DNA of 64,000 nt from Delftia acidovorans (GTDB lineage Bacteria; Pseudomonadota; Gammaproteobacteria; Burkholderiales; Burkholderiaceae_C): positions 95,276-159,275 of the forward strand of contig JAITUC010000010.1 in the NCBI GenBank assembly GCA_031286585.1. The letters run 5' to 3'. Shown piece by piece: positions 17,184-24,919 of this stretch; positions within the stretch are counted from its first letter, which is position 1, and every line of letters begins with the position of its first letter. Under the pieces are notes generated by a model. The model saw only the letters and a list, made by a program, of their open reading frames with translations. It made no database searches and was not told where the DNA came from. The position numbers and the translations under genes are program-made.

Positions 17184-17402
17184 ATGAAGACCATTGACGA
17201 AATGCTGAACCTGGACCTGCTCACCCCCGAGCAGCACGTTGAGATCAGCGACTGGATTGCCCGCGCGAACTCCCCCGAGGAAATTCTGCAGATGCCCGCC
17301 CCTCTTTGGCAGGCCGTGGAGCGGGCCAGCGAGGCCATGGGCGTCAATGCCGATCTTCTGCGGCCGCCCTCGCTGGATGCGGGCGGCGCGGTCCTCGGAT
17401 AG
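17184..17402 (+). CDS. Small protein of unknown function (72 aa)
   Basis: MKTIDEMLNLDLLTPEQHVE starts a 72-residue acidic helical protein, with IARANSPEEILQMPAPLWQ in the middle. No signal peptide, membrane segment or known motif is visible. Codon use and the clean ATG after GACACCCG support a real gene, but no family is recognised. It lies between the beta-lactamase and the convergent flavoprotein gene. Confidence 0.55.
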   Translation: MKTIDEMLNLDLLTPEQHVEISDWIARANSPEEILQMPAPLWQAVERASEAMGVNADLLRPPSLDAGGAVLG

Positions 17403-17413
17403 AGCGCCGCAGC

Positions 17414-18313
17414 TCACCATCCCATCATCGACCGGTGCGCGCCAATGCCGGCCATGGCGCCATCGCTGACGGCCATGGCCACGTTGCCGGCCGCGCGGGC
17501 CGCGTCGCCGCAGGCGAACACATGGGGGACACTGGTGGCCTGGCCTTCCCCCACCTTGATGAAGGATCCCATGGGGCCTTCTTCCAGGGCACAGCCCAGT
17601 TGCTCGGCCACGGGGCTGGCGATGCGGGTGCGCGGCTGGGTGAACAGGCCGTCCATCACCAGGCGGCGGCCATCCTGCAGCACCACGTCGGCCCGGCCCT
17701 CCAGGCGGGCGATGGGCGTGGCCTCCACCTGGGTGCCCCGGCGCGCAAGGGTGGAAAGTTCTTCGGCGCCGGGCGTGTAGGCGCCGTTGAGCAGCAGCGT
17801 GGTCTGGCCCCAGTCCGGCAGCATGACGGCGTGGTGGTGGGCCAGGGCCGAGCTGGCGATGATGCCGATGCGGCCCGCATCCATCTCGTAGCCGTGGCAG
17901 TACGGGCAGTGAAAGACGCTGCGGCCCCAGCGCTCGGCCAGTCCCGGCACGGGCGGCAGGCTGTCATGCACGCCCGGCGCCAGGACGAGGCGGGCGGCGC
18001 TGATGGCCGTGCCCGCTGCGCGGAACTCCAGCCGGCCATCAGGCGCCACGCGGGCGCCCTCGGCCGTGCCGTCCAGCCACTGCACGGTGGGATAGGCCAT
18101 CAGCTGCTGCCGGGCCTGGGCGGCGATCTGGGCGGGGGCCACGCCATCCTGGGTGAGAAAGCCGTGCGAGGTCTCGCCAGCCTGGTCCACGAAGCGGTTG
18201 CGCCGCAGTCCGGCATCGACCACCAGCACCTGGCGGCGCGCACGCGCCAGTTGCAGCGCGGCGGACAGGCCGGCATAGCTGCCGCCGATGACGGCGAAAT
18301 CAACGTGTTTCAT
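17414..18313 (-). CDS. Thioredoxin-reductase-like FAD/NAD(P) oxidoreductase
   Basis: From ATG 18313 the protein has about 299 residues. It shows an FAD-binding VDFAVIGGSYAGLSAALQLA N-terminus, a redox CPYC disulfide (VFHCPYCHGYE) near residue 130 and a C-terminal VFACGDAA FAD motif. The second nucleotide-binding region has IGIIASS in place of a GxGxxA/G motif, so NADPH use is uncertain. Its start overlaps the end of the Rrf2 gene by 14 bases, so both are cotranscribed and probably respond to redox stress. Confidence 0.87.
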   Translation of the reverse strand: MKHVDFAVIGGSYAGLSAALQLARARRQVLVVDAGLRRNRFVDQAGETSHGFLTQDGVAPAQIAAQARQQLMAYPTVQWLDGTAEGARVAPDGRLEFRAAGTAISAARLVLAPGVHDSLPPVPGLAERWGRSVFHCPYCHGYEMDAGRIGIIASSALAHHHAVMLPDWGQTTLLLNGAYTPGAEELSTLARRGTQVEATPIARLEGRADVVLQDGRRLVMDGLFTQPRTRIASPVAEQLGCALEEGPMGSFIKVGEGQATSVPHVFACGDAARAAGNVAMAVSDGAMAGIGAHRSMMGW

Positions 18314-18785
18314 GCGAATGCTCCTGCAGTTGGTGCCAACCCTGGCCGCCTGCTGCACGATGGCGAGCCAGGCGGGTGTGGAAGTCCTGGGACAGGCTGG
18401 CCAGCGTCACCGTGCCCAGGCGTGCGAGCAGGGCGGCCTCGGCCTGTTGCACGGCGTCGCTCAGGGCTTCGTTCACGGCCTGGGCGACCAGGCATTCGGG
18501 CCGGTCTTGCCTGAAGCCCAGCGCCACCAGGCCGGGCGCGCCCAGGGCCTCATGCACGTCGCGCAGCGTGGTGCGGTCCAGTTCGCAAGAAAGCACCCAG
18601 CCGCCGCCGTGGCCCTTGGCGGAGGTGACAAGGCCTGCATCGCGCAGGCCCGCCATCAGCCGGCGCAGCACGACCGGGTTGGTTTGCAGCGCGGCGGAAA
18701 GCATGTCGGAGGTGGCAGGTCCATCGCCCTCGGCCATGTGCAGCAGCACATGGAGGACGTCCGAGAATTGGCTGTTCTGTTTCAT
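18300..18785 (-). CDS. Rrf2-family transcriptional repressor
   Basis: This 161-residue regulator has the Rrf2 winged helix (FSDVLHVLLHMAEGDGPATS, then NPVVLRRLMAGLRDAGLV and GGGWVLS). Only two Cys residues are seen (SCELD and ECLVA), so the three-Cys Fe-S cluster site of IscR/NsrR is absent and a thiol or other signal is more likely. It is the first gene of a unit with the flavoprotein. Its start codon is inside a perfect inverted repeat, indicating autorepression. Confidence 0.85.
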   Translation of the reverse strand: MKQNSQFSDVLHVLLHMAEGDGPATSDMLSAALQTNPVVLRRLMAGLRDAGLVTSAKGHGGGWVLSCELDRTTLRDVHEALGAPGLVALGFRQDRPECLVAQAVNEALSDAVQQAEAALLARLGTVTLASLSQDFHTRLARHRAAGGQGWHQLQEHSHETR

Positions 18786-18805
18786 GCAACATTATTTGTT
18801 GCATG
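18783..18805. promoter_or_regulatory. Operator overlapping the Rrf2 start codon
   Basis: CATGCAAC (18783-18790) and GTTGCATG (18798-18805) are perfect 8-base inverted repeats with a 7-base AT-rich spacer. The Rrf2 ATG on the minus strand is bases 18785-18783, inside one arm. A repressor bound here would block both transcription and start-region access. Binding by the adjacent Rrf2 protein is inferred. Confidence 0.7.
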
Positions 18806-18851
18806 AGTGTGGCCCTGTCCCGTGAAGGGGAATGGACCTGCCGCCGACCGA

Positions 18852-19844
18852 TCAGGACTCGCCCGTGAACCCGATCTGCTTGACCAGCGAGCTCCAGCGC
18901 TCGAACTCGGCCTGCTGGTCGGCCACCATTTCCTGCTGCGTGCTGCCGCGCGCCAGCAGGCCCAGGGCGGCCAGCCCGTCGATCACGGCCTTGTCCTTGA
19001 GCGCGGCCGTGATGGCCGCGTTGGCGTTGGCGATGGTGGTGGCCGGGGTCTTGGCGGGGGCGTAGAAGCCGAACCATTCCTCCACCGTGACGTCGGGGAA
19101 TCCCAGTTCGGTGAAGGTGGGCACGTCGGGCAGGAAGGGCGAGCGCTGCTTGCCCGAGGTGGCCAGCACGCGCAGGCGGCCGGCCTTCAGGTACTGCAGG
19201 TAGTCACCGCTGGGGTTCATGGTGGCCGCGACCTGGCCGCCCACCAGGTCGGTGATGCTGGGCACGGTGCCGCGATAGGGCGCGTGCTTGAGTTCCACCC
19301 CCGAGCGCAGGCCCAGCAGCGCGCCCAGCAGGTGCGGCATGGAGCCGGCGCCCGGCGAGCCGAAGTTGGCCCGGTCAGGGTTGGCCTTGGCCCAGGCCAG
19401 GAAGTCCTTGAGGGTCTTGACCTCGGCCGGCACGGCAGGCCCCACGGCCAGGCCGTGGTAGATGACGGCGCCGATGGAGACGGGGATCGCATCCTCGGGC
19501 CTGTAGGTCAGCTTGGGGTAGATGTGCGGGTAGACCGAGAAGGCCGACACGGGCGCCAGCGCCAGCACCGAGCCGTTGGGCGAGGCGTTCTTCAGGGCCT
19601 CCACCGCAATGCGGCCGCCGGCGCCGGGCTTGTTTTCCACAAAGCCCGGTCCTTTGCTGTAGGGCGTGCCGCCCAGCCGCTCGGCCACGCGGCGGGCCAC
19701 GCTGTCGCCCGAGCTGCCTGCCGGAAAGCCGTACATGATCTTGACCTGGTCCAGAGCCTGGGCCAGGGCCTGCAGTGGCGACAGCGACCCCAGGGCGGCG
19801 GCGCTGCCCAGGGCCTGGACGAAATGACGGCGATGCATCTGCAT
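18852..19844 (-). CDS. Bug/TctC-family tripartite tricarboxylate binding protein
   Basis: This 330-residue protein has an RRHFVQALGSAAALGSL export signal and the Bug core (KIMYGFPAGSSGDSVARRVA, ENKPGAGGRIAVEALKNA, PYRGTVPSITDLVGGQV). These periplasmic proteins bind carboxylates, often aromatic, and are abundant in Comamonadaceae and Bordetella. No TctA/TctB membrane genes are in this window, so it must work with distant partners or as a sensor. The start at 19844 follows an AGGAGACA site. It is third in a tannase-porin-Bug run. Confidence 0.9.
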   Translation of the reverse strand: MQMHRRHFVQALGSAAALGSLSPLQALAQALDQVKIMYGFPAGSSGDSVARRVAERLGGTPYSKGPGFVENKPGAGGRIAVEALKNASPNGSVLALAPVSAFSVYPHIYPKLTYRPEDAIPVSIGAVIYHGLAVGPAVPAEVKTLKDFLAWAKANPDRANFGSPGAGSMPHLLGALLGLRSGVELKHAPYRGTVPSITDLVGGQVAATMNPSGDYLQYLKAGRLRVLATSGKQRSPFLPDVPTFTELGFPDVTVEEWFGFYAPAKTPATTIANANAAITAALKDKAVIDGLAALGLLARGSTQQEMVADQQAEFERWSSLVKQIGFTGES

Positions 19845-19894
19845 GGATGTCTCCTGGTGAAATCGAAAAAAGAGGAAGGCTGGAAAGTTCAGGC

Positions 19895-21043
19895 TCAGAA
19901 CATGTGGCGGATGCCGACGTTGATGCCGGTCTGCGAGCGGCCGGGCGCGGTGTTGCTGCCCGGGGCGCCGCCGCTGACCGAGACGGTGGCCAGGCGGTCG
20001 TTGCGGATGTGGCCGAGTTGGGTGTAGACCGCCGTGCGCTTGGACAGGTTGTAGATGGCGCGTGCCACCAGCAGGTCGGAGTCGTAGCCCGAGACACCGC
20101 GGTAGCGCAGCGTCAGCCATTGGGTTTCGAGCACCAGGGCCTCGGTGACCGGGTAGGAGGCGCCCACGTACCAGAGGTTGCTGCGCGGCTTGACGGCGTC
20201 GCCATCGTTGTCGCGGCGCAGCAGGCCGCCGCCGAACTTCACGCCGGCCAGCTTGAAGTAGCCGCCCAGGTGCAGGCGCTCGTCATGCTTGGCGCTGGAG
20301 GTCATGCCGCCGAACACCGGGTCGGTGGACGAGGCCGGCGTGCGGCCGTTTTGCTGCTCGTAGCCCAGCGCCAGGCCCCAGACGGGCGTGTCGTACTTGG
20401 CGTACAGCGACCACTGGCGGCAGGCCTGCGTGTCCGATCCGCTCTCGCCCGGGCAGTTGGTGCCCGCGGGGCTGGGGCCTGCGTTGACGGCATCGCGCCC
20501 GAAGCTGTAGCCCGCGCCCAGTGCCAGGCCGCCGAAGTTGCCGCGCCAGGCCAGCATGTTGTCGGCACGCGAGTTGGGGATGTAGGCATCGAGCGAGCCC
20601 ATGGCGAAGACGGCCGGGCCGATGATGTCCGAATCGAGCAGCGACCAGAACAGCATGGAGTTCTGGCGGCCCATGGTCAGGCTGCCCCAGTTGCCGCCCA
20701 GTCCCACCCAGCTTTGGCGCCCGAAGCCGCGCCCGCCCTGGTTGAAGGTGCCCTGGTCGGGCGCAAAGCCCGACTCCAGCGTGTAGATGGCCTTGAGGCC
20801 GCCGCCCAGGTCCTCGCTGCCGCGCAGGCCCCAGCGCGAGGGCACCATGCTGGTGGTCGATGGCATGCGGCTGAGACCGCCGCCCGCCGCCACATTGTTC
20901 AGGTGCTCCACGCCCACATCGACGATGCCGTAGAGCGTGACGCTGGAGGTGGCTTGCGCGAAGGCGCCGAAGCTGGTGCTGGAGCCGGCCAGGGCCAGCA
21001 CGGCGGCGGCCGCCAGGGTCAGCGGGGAAGGGGCTTTTTTCAT
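19895..21043 (-). CDS. Gram-negative trimeric porin (betaproteobacterial type)
   Basis: This 382-residue protein starts with a signal peptide (MKKAPSPLTLAAAAVLALAG, cleavage after AFAQ) and continues SSVTLYGIVDVGVEH, the hallmark N-terminus of betaproteobacterial porins. It has RWGLRGSEDLGGGL and alternating strands, and ends in a GINVGIRHMF C-terminal beta signal with terminal Phe. It forms an outer-membrane channel. AGGAGACA precedes the ATG at 21043. Its place between a tannase-like lipoprotein and a Bug protein suggests uptake of the same aromatic substrate. Confidence 0.92.
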   Translation of the reverse strand: MKKAPSPLTLAAAAVLALAGSSTSFGAFAQATSSVTLYGIVDVGVEHLNNVAAGGGLSRMPSTTSMVPSRWGLRGSEDLGGGLKAIYTLESGFAPDQGTFNQGGRGFGRQSWVGLGGNWGSLTMGRQNSMLFWSLLDSDIIGPAVFAMGSLDAYIPNSRADNMLAWRGNFGGLALGAGYSFGRDAVNAGPSPAGTNCPGESGSDTQACRQWSLYAKYDTPVWGLALGYEQQNGRTPASSTDPVFGGMTSSAKHDERLHLGGYFKLAGVKFGGGLLRRDNDGDAVKPRSNLWYVGASYPVTEALVLETQWLTLRYRGVSGYDSDLLVARAIYNLSKRTAVYTQLGHIRNDRLATVSVSGGAPGSNTAPGRSQTGINVGIRHMF

Positions 21044-21236
21044 GGTGATGTCTCCTCTGGTTTGAAAAATCGTTGCCGTCTTGGCGTGGGTGTCCGTGCG
21101 CCTTTTCTCGTGCGCAGCGGGCCCCGGCCCCGCCGGGGGCGGGACTGCGGACAAGGGGGTGGATGAGCGCGGAAGGGGGCGGAGGGGGCAGGCCGTTCAG
21201 GAGACCGTCCAGGCGCTGCCCGCCGTCAAGGCGCGG

Positions 21237-22946
21237 TCAGCGGCAGCTGAAGCTGGCAGCGCTTTCCATGTCGCCGCTGCCGTTGTAGTGGGCGGCCAGC
21301 GGATGGGGGCACAGCGGCCGGGTGCGCGTGGGCGACCAGGTGGCGGGCAGGTCGGCGTTGACGCCGCCCGCATTGCCTGGGCCGCGCGCACTGGCGATCA
21401 CGCGGTCCGGCGCCTGGCCTTTCTCCACCCAGGCCACGAGGGAGCTGAGCATGTCGAACTGCTCGGTGGCCGGGCCGCCGCTGCAGTGGTTCATGCCGGG
21501 CACCAGGTACAGGCGGGCGAAGTCGGCTGCGTCGCCATGGTTGCGGCGCAGCGTGTCGTACCACTGCACGGTATCGTCGCTGGAGAAGATGGGGTCGGCC
21601 GTGCCGTGGTAGACCATGAGCTTGGCGCCCCGGTTGCGCAGCACGGGCAGCTTGCCGTAGTCGGGCGGCATCATCAGCGACAGGCCGCTTTCCGTGAAGG
21701 TGCCATTGGTTGTCTGCACCTTGGCCAGCATGCTGTCCACGCTGCCGTTGAGGGCGAACTGCGCATCGTTGAAGCTGGCGGCGCTTTCGGGCGGCGTCTG
21801 CCAGATGAAGGCCACGGCACCGGAGTCGCGGGTGACAGGGTTGGAGAATTTCCAGCCGGCCCAGCCGGCCGTATCCAGCCCCGCGTCATACGGGAAGCTG
21901 CTGTAGATGCGGCTGCCGCCGCTGGTGGCCGCGCCCTTGAACAGGCCGGCGATGGTGCTTTTTTGCTCGGCGCTGAGGCAGCTGCCGTCGCGCGCACCGC
22001 CGCAGGTGGGCACGTCGCGCGCCAGGTCGAAGCGGGCCTGGCAGGCTGCGCCGGCCTGGACCATGCCGTCGGTGGCGCCGTCCAGCGCATCGCACCGGGC
22101 CAGCACGGCCTGGCTGACCAGGCGGCGCTCCGCCTGGGTGAAGCCCGTGCCCAGGTCCTGTGTCGTGGTAGCCAGCTTCGCATAGCCCTGGGCTCCGGCG
22201 ATGTTGGCAATGGCCGCCAGCGGCAGGCGCGTGCCGGGGTTGCCGGCAATGATGCCGTCGTACTGGTCGGCATAGCGCGAGGCCGCCACCATGGCGTGGC
22301 GCCCGCCGTTGGAGCAGCCGCCCAGGTAGGAGCGGTCAGGCACCTTGCCATAGGCCGTCTGCAGCGCGCTGCGCGCCATGGGCGTGAGCTTGCCCACGGC
22401 CTGGTAGCCGTAGTCCAGCCGCGCCTGCGGGTCCAGGCCGAACAAGGGGCCCATGCTGCCTGCATGGCCCGCATCGGAGCTGAGCACGGCAAAGCCCATC
22501 TGCAGCGCATTGCCCAGCGGGCCGCCGCCCAGGGCGCCCACGGCCGTGCTCACGACGCCGTCCAGCCCGCCGTTGGCCTGGTAGAAAAAGCGCCCGTTCC
22601 AGTCGCGCGGCAGGCGCATCTCGAAGCCCACGGCGTAGTTCTGGCCATCGACGGTGCTGACGCGCTCGTGCATGCGGCCTGTCACGCGGCAGTGCTCGGC
22701 AATGGGCTTGCCTGCCACCGTCAGCGTGCCGGCGGCCACGGTCTCGGCGGCGGTGATGCGGGTGTTGGCGAAGGATATTTTCGCGGCCAGGTCCGTGCAC
22801 GACAGCAGCGTGGCGGGGCGGGCCTCGGCCAGCTGCGCGATGCCGTCGCTCGAGCCGCCGCAGGCCGACAGCAGCAGGGCGGGAAGGGCGGCGGCCAGCG
22901 TGGCCGGCAAGGCGCGGGAACGGGTCTTGTGGATCTTTCTGTCCAT
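21237..22946 (-). CDS. Tannase/feruloyl-esterase family lipoprotein
   Basis: The 569 residues start with a lipoprotein signal, lipobox LLSAC with Cys29. The family nucleophile motif GGCSNGGRHA has Ser212 beside Cys211, the Cys-Ser pair used in tannases. The Asp lies in HGTADPIFSSD and the His in PGMNHCSGG, whose Cys pairs with Cys211 in the known disulfide-linked triad. Members hydrolyse gallate, ferulate or monoaryl esters such as MHET. Lipid anchoring implies work at the envelope. It is first in a unit with the porin and Bug genes and divergent from the amidohydrolase. Confidence 0.88.
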   Translation of the reverse strand: MDRKIHKTRSRALPATLAAALPALLLSACGGSSDGIAQLAEARPATLLSCTDLAAKISFANTRITAAETVAAGTLTVAGKPIAEHCRVTGRMHERVSTVDGQNYAVGFEMRLPRDWNGRFFYQANGGLDGVVSTAVGALGGGPLGNALQMGFAVLSSDAGHAGSMGPLFGLDPQARLDYGYQAVGKLTPMARSALQTAYGKVPDRSYLGGCSNGGRHAMVAASRYADQYDGIIAGNPGTRLPLAAIANIAGAQGYAKLATTTQDLGTGFTQAERRLVSQAVLARCDALDGATDGMVQAGAACQARFDLARDVPTCGGARDGSCLSAEQKSTIAGLFKGAATSGGSRIYSSFPYDAGLDTAGWAGWKFSNPVTRDSGAVAFIWQTPPESAASFNDAQFALNGSVDSMLAKVQTTNGTFTESGLSLMMPPDYGKLPVLRNRGAKLMVYHGTADPIFSSDDTVQWYDTLRRNHGDAADFARLYLVPGMNHCSGGPATEQFDMLSSLVAWVEKGQAPDRVIASARGPGNAGGVNADLPATWSPTRTRPLCPHPLAAHYNGSGDMESAASFSCR

Positions 22947-23041
22947 GCGTGTCTCCTCGGAAGGTGGTGTGAAGCCTCAGCGCGAAACCGTTGCGTGGCA
23001 GCCGTTGCCCGCATCCGCATCGCTTTCTGATGGCCGCGATT

Positions 23042-23062
23042 TTGGTTATATTTAATAATCAA
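23042..23062. promoter_or_regulatory. AT-rich inverted repeat between tannase and amidohydrolase genes
   Basis: TTGGTTAT (23042-23049) and ATAATCAA (23055-23062) match as inverted repeats at 7 of 8 positions around ATTTA. The site is an AT-rich island in the divergent promoter region. Its size and symmetry fit a MarR operator, and a MarR gene adjoins the amidohydrolase. The link is inferred. Confidence 0.5.
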
Positions 23063-23141
23063 TTCAAGCGGCCTTTGCCAAATTCTTATTGGGACTTCCC
23101 CTTGATGCCGGGGCAGGCAGCAGGCCGCACAGGAGACAGAC

Positions 23142-24029
23142 ATGGACCACGAGAAACTGATTGCCATCGACATCCACACGCACGCCGAGGTGAGCTGCTG
23201 GAACCCGTTCGACAACTACGGCGAGGAATACGACCGTGCCGCCGACCGGTACTTCGGCAACGGCCGGCGCCCCACCATCGCCGAGACCGTGGCCTACTAC
23301 CGCGAGCGCAACCTGGGCCTGGTGATGTTCACGGTGGACAGCGAGTCGCAGCTGGGCCGGCGCCGCATTCCCAACGAGGAGATCGCCGAGGCGGCGCGGG
23401 CCCACAGCGACATGATGGTGGCCTTCGCCAGCATCGACCCGCACAAGGGCCGCATGGGCGCGCGCGAGGCGCGGCGGCTGATCGAGGAAGAGGGCGTCAG
23501 GGGCTTCAAGTTCCACCCCACGGTGCAGGGCTTCCATCCCTACGACAGGATGGCCTGGCCGATCTACGAGGTGGTGGCCGAGTACCAGCTGCCGGCCATC
23601 TTCCACACGGGCCACAGCGGCATCGGCAGCGGCATGCGCTGCGGCGGCGGGCTGCGCCTGGCCTACAGCAATCCCATGCACCTGGACGATGTGGCCATCG
23701 ACTTTCCCGACATGCAGATCGTGATGGCCCACCCCAGCTTTCCCTGGCAGGACGAGGCCTTGTCCGTGGCCCTGCACAAGCCCAATGTCTGGATCGATCT
23801 GTCGGGCTGGAGCCCCAAGTACTTTCCCCGGCAGCTGGTGCAGTACGCCAACACCCTGCTCAAGGACCGCGTGCTCTTCGGCAGCGACTATCCCCTGATC
23901 ACGCCCGAGCGCTGGATGAAGGATTTCCAGGAAGCCGGCTTCAAGCCCGAGGTGATGCCCGGCATCCTCAAGGGCAATGCGGTGCGGCTGCTGGGCTTGG
24001 ACCGGCCCGCCGCGCAGAAGGCGGACTGA
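23142..24029 (+). CDS. Amidohydrolase 2 family protein (decarboxylase/hydrolase of aromatic acids)
   Basis: This 295-residue TIM-barrel protein begins with the metal-binding IDIHTHAE (HxH) and has GFKFHPTVQGFHP, FHTGHSG, VMAHPSFPW and FGSDYPLI with the active-site Asp. It fits the ACMSD/gamma-resorcylate decarboxylase branch, which acts on hydroxylated aromatic acids or their ring-cleavage products. An AGGAGACAGAC site precedes the ATG. Divergence from the tannase gene suggests it handles an acid released from an ester. Confidence 0.85.
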   Translation: MDHEKLIAIDIHTHAEVSCWNPFDNYGEEYDRAADRYFGNGRRPTIAETVAYYRERNLGLVMFTVDSESQLGRRRIPNEEIAEAARAHSDMMVAFASIDPHKGRMGAREARRLIEEEGVRGFKFHPTVQGFHPYDRMAWPIYEVVAEYQLPAIFHTGHSGIGSGMRCGGGLRLAYSNPMHLDDVAIDFPDMQIVMAHPSFPWQDEALSVALHKPNVWIDLSGWSPKYFPRQLVQYANTLLKDRVLFGSDYPLITPERWMKDFQEAGFKPEVMPGILKGNAVRLLGLDRPAAQKAD

Positions 24030-24035
24030 GCGCGC

Positions 24036-24536
24036 TCAGTTGTAGATCTTCTGCAGCAGCTGGATCAGCGTTTTGCGCTCGGCATCGGTCAGGCGGTAGG
24101 TGGCATCCATTTCCAATTCCGCGGCCGTTCGTTCCGCCCGGGCCGTGAGCTCGGCGCCGGCCGGCGTCAGGTGCACGCCCACGGCGCGGCGGTCGGTGGG
24201 GTGGGTGCGCCGCTCGATCAGCTTGCGGCGCTCGAGCGCTGCGATGAGGCCCACCAGGTTGGGCGGCATCACGTCCAGCGCCGCGCACAGCTGGCGCGAC
24301 GTGATGCCGGGGTTGTGGGACACCAGGGACAGCACGGAGAACTCGACCATCTTGAGGTCGTGGGTGGCCATGCGCTCCACGAAGACTTCGATGATGGACA
24401 GCGAGGCACGCCGGGCGTTGTAGCCCACCAGGGTGTGCAGGAAGGAGGCGTCGATGGACGGCCCCGGCGCTGCGGTGCTGGACGGGGCCGTGTTCTCTTC
24501 GGCAGGGGCGGGCTTGGGTGTGCGGGCGCGGGGCAT
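24036..24536 (-). CDS. MarR-family transcriptional regulator
   Basis: This 166-residue regulator has an N-terminal Pro/Ala-rich tail, then a MarR winged helix: MVEFSVLSLVSHNPGITSRQ, MPPNLVGLIAALERRKLIER and HPTDRRAVGVHLTPAG with the DxR wing. MarR proteins often sense aromatic acids. It is convergent with the amidohydrolase; the 14-base palindrome CTGAGCGCGCTCAG at 24026-24039 covers both stop codons. It probably controls the tannase/amidohydrolase divergent unit. Confidence 0.88.
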   Translation of the reverse strand: MPRARTPKPAPAEENTAPSSTAAPGPSIDASFLHTLVGYNARRASLSIIEVFVERMATHDLKMVEFSVLSLVSHNPGITSRQLCAALDVMPPNLVGLIAALERRKLIERRTHPTDRRAVGVHLTPAGAELTARAERTAAELEMDATYRLTDAERKTLIQLLQKIYN

Positions 24537-24793
24537 GGGGACAAGGAGCTGAAAGCCGAATCATAGTGGGGTGCGGCTGCCATGTCCCGATGCCGGCGCA
24601 GCGGACCTGCTCTGGCGCTGGAAGCCGAAAAGATCGGAGAGAAAGCCTTCGCGCCTCTTGCGGCGGTAGCCATCGCGGCTGTGGAGTGCCCGCGCCGGGA
24701 TAGTTCCGCCGCCCCAAGCTCCATCACCCTCTCGTGCCGGTCCGCGCCGCCGTGGTCCGGGGCCGGGGGCCGTGGCGACTGGCCGCGTTTGCC
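24537..24793. other. Gene-free upstream region between MarR and CocE-type genes
   Basis: Together with the next 126 bases this forms a 383-base gap. No plausible gene was found in any frame. The part nearest the CocE-type gene holds tandem TTCAG boxes, listed separately. The rest shows no repeat or RNA structure that I could support. Confidence 0.5.
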
Positions 24794-24831
24794 TTCAGCC
24801 TGTCTTCAGGCGCGCTTCAGCGCACCTTCAG
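24794..24831 (+). promoter_or_regulatory. Four TTCAG direct repeats with exact 11-bp spacing
   Basis: TTCAG begins at 24794, 24805, 24816 and 24827, each exactly 11 bases apart. A possible -10 (TACATT, 24863-24868) lies downstream and the hydrolase starts at 24920. Tandem half-sites with 11-base spacing are typical of OmpR/PhoB-type response regulators bound as head-to-tail dimers. No such regulator is encoded nearby. Confidence 0.6.
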
Positions 24832-24919
24832 CCTGTGCGTGCGCCATGCGCCCGGACGGTCCTACATTGCGGCCTGCCCCTTGCGGGCATGACTGCATCA
24901 GCAACCAGGAGGACCATCC

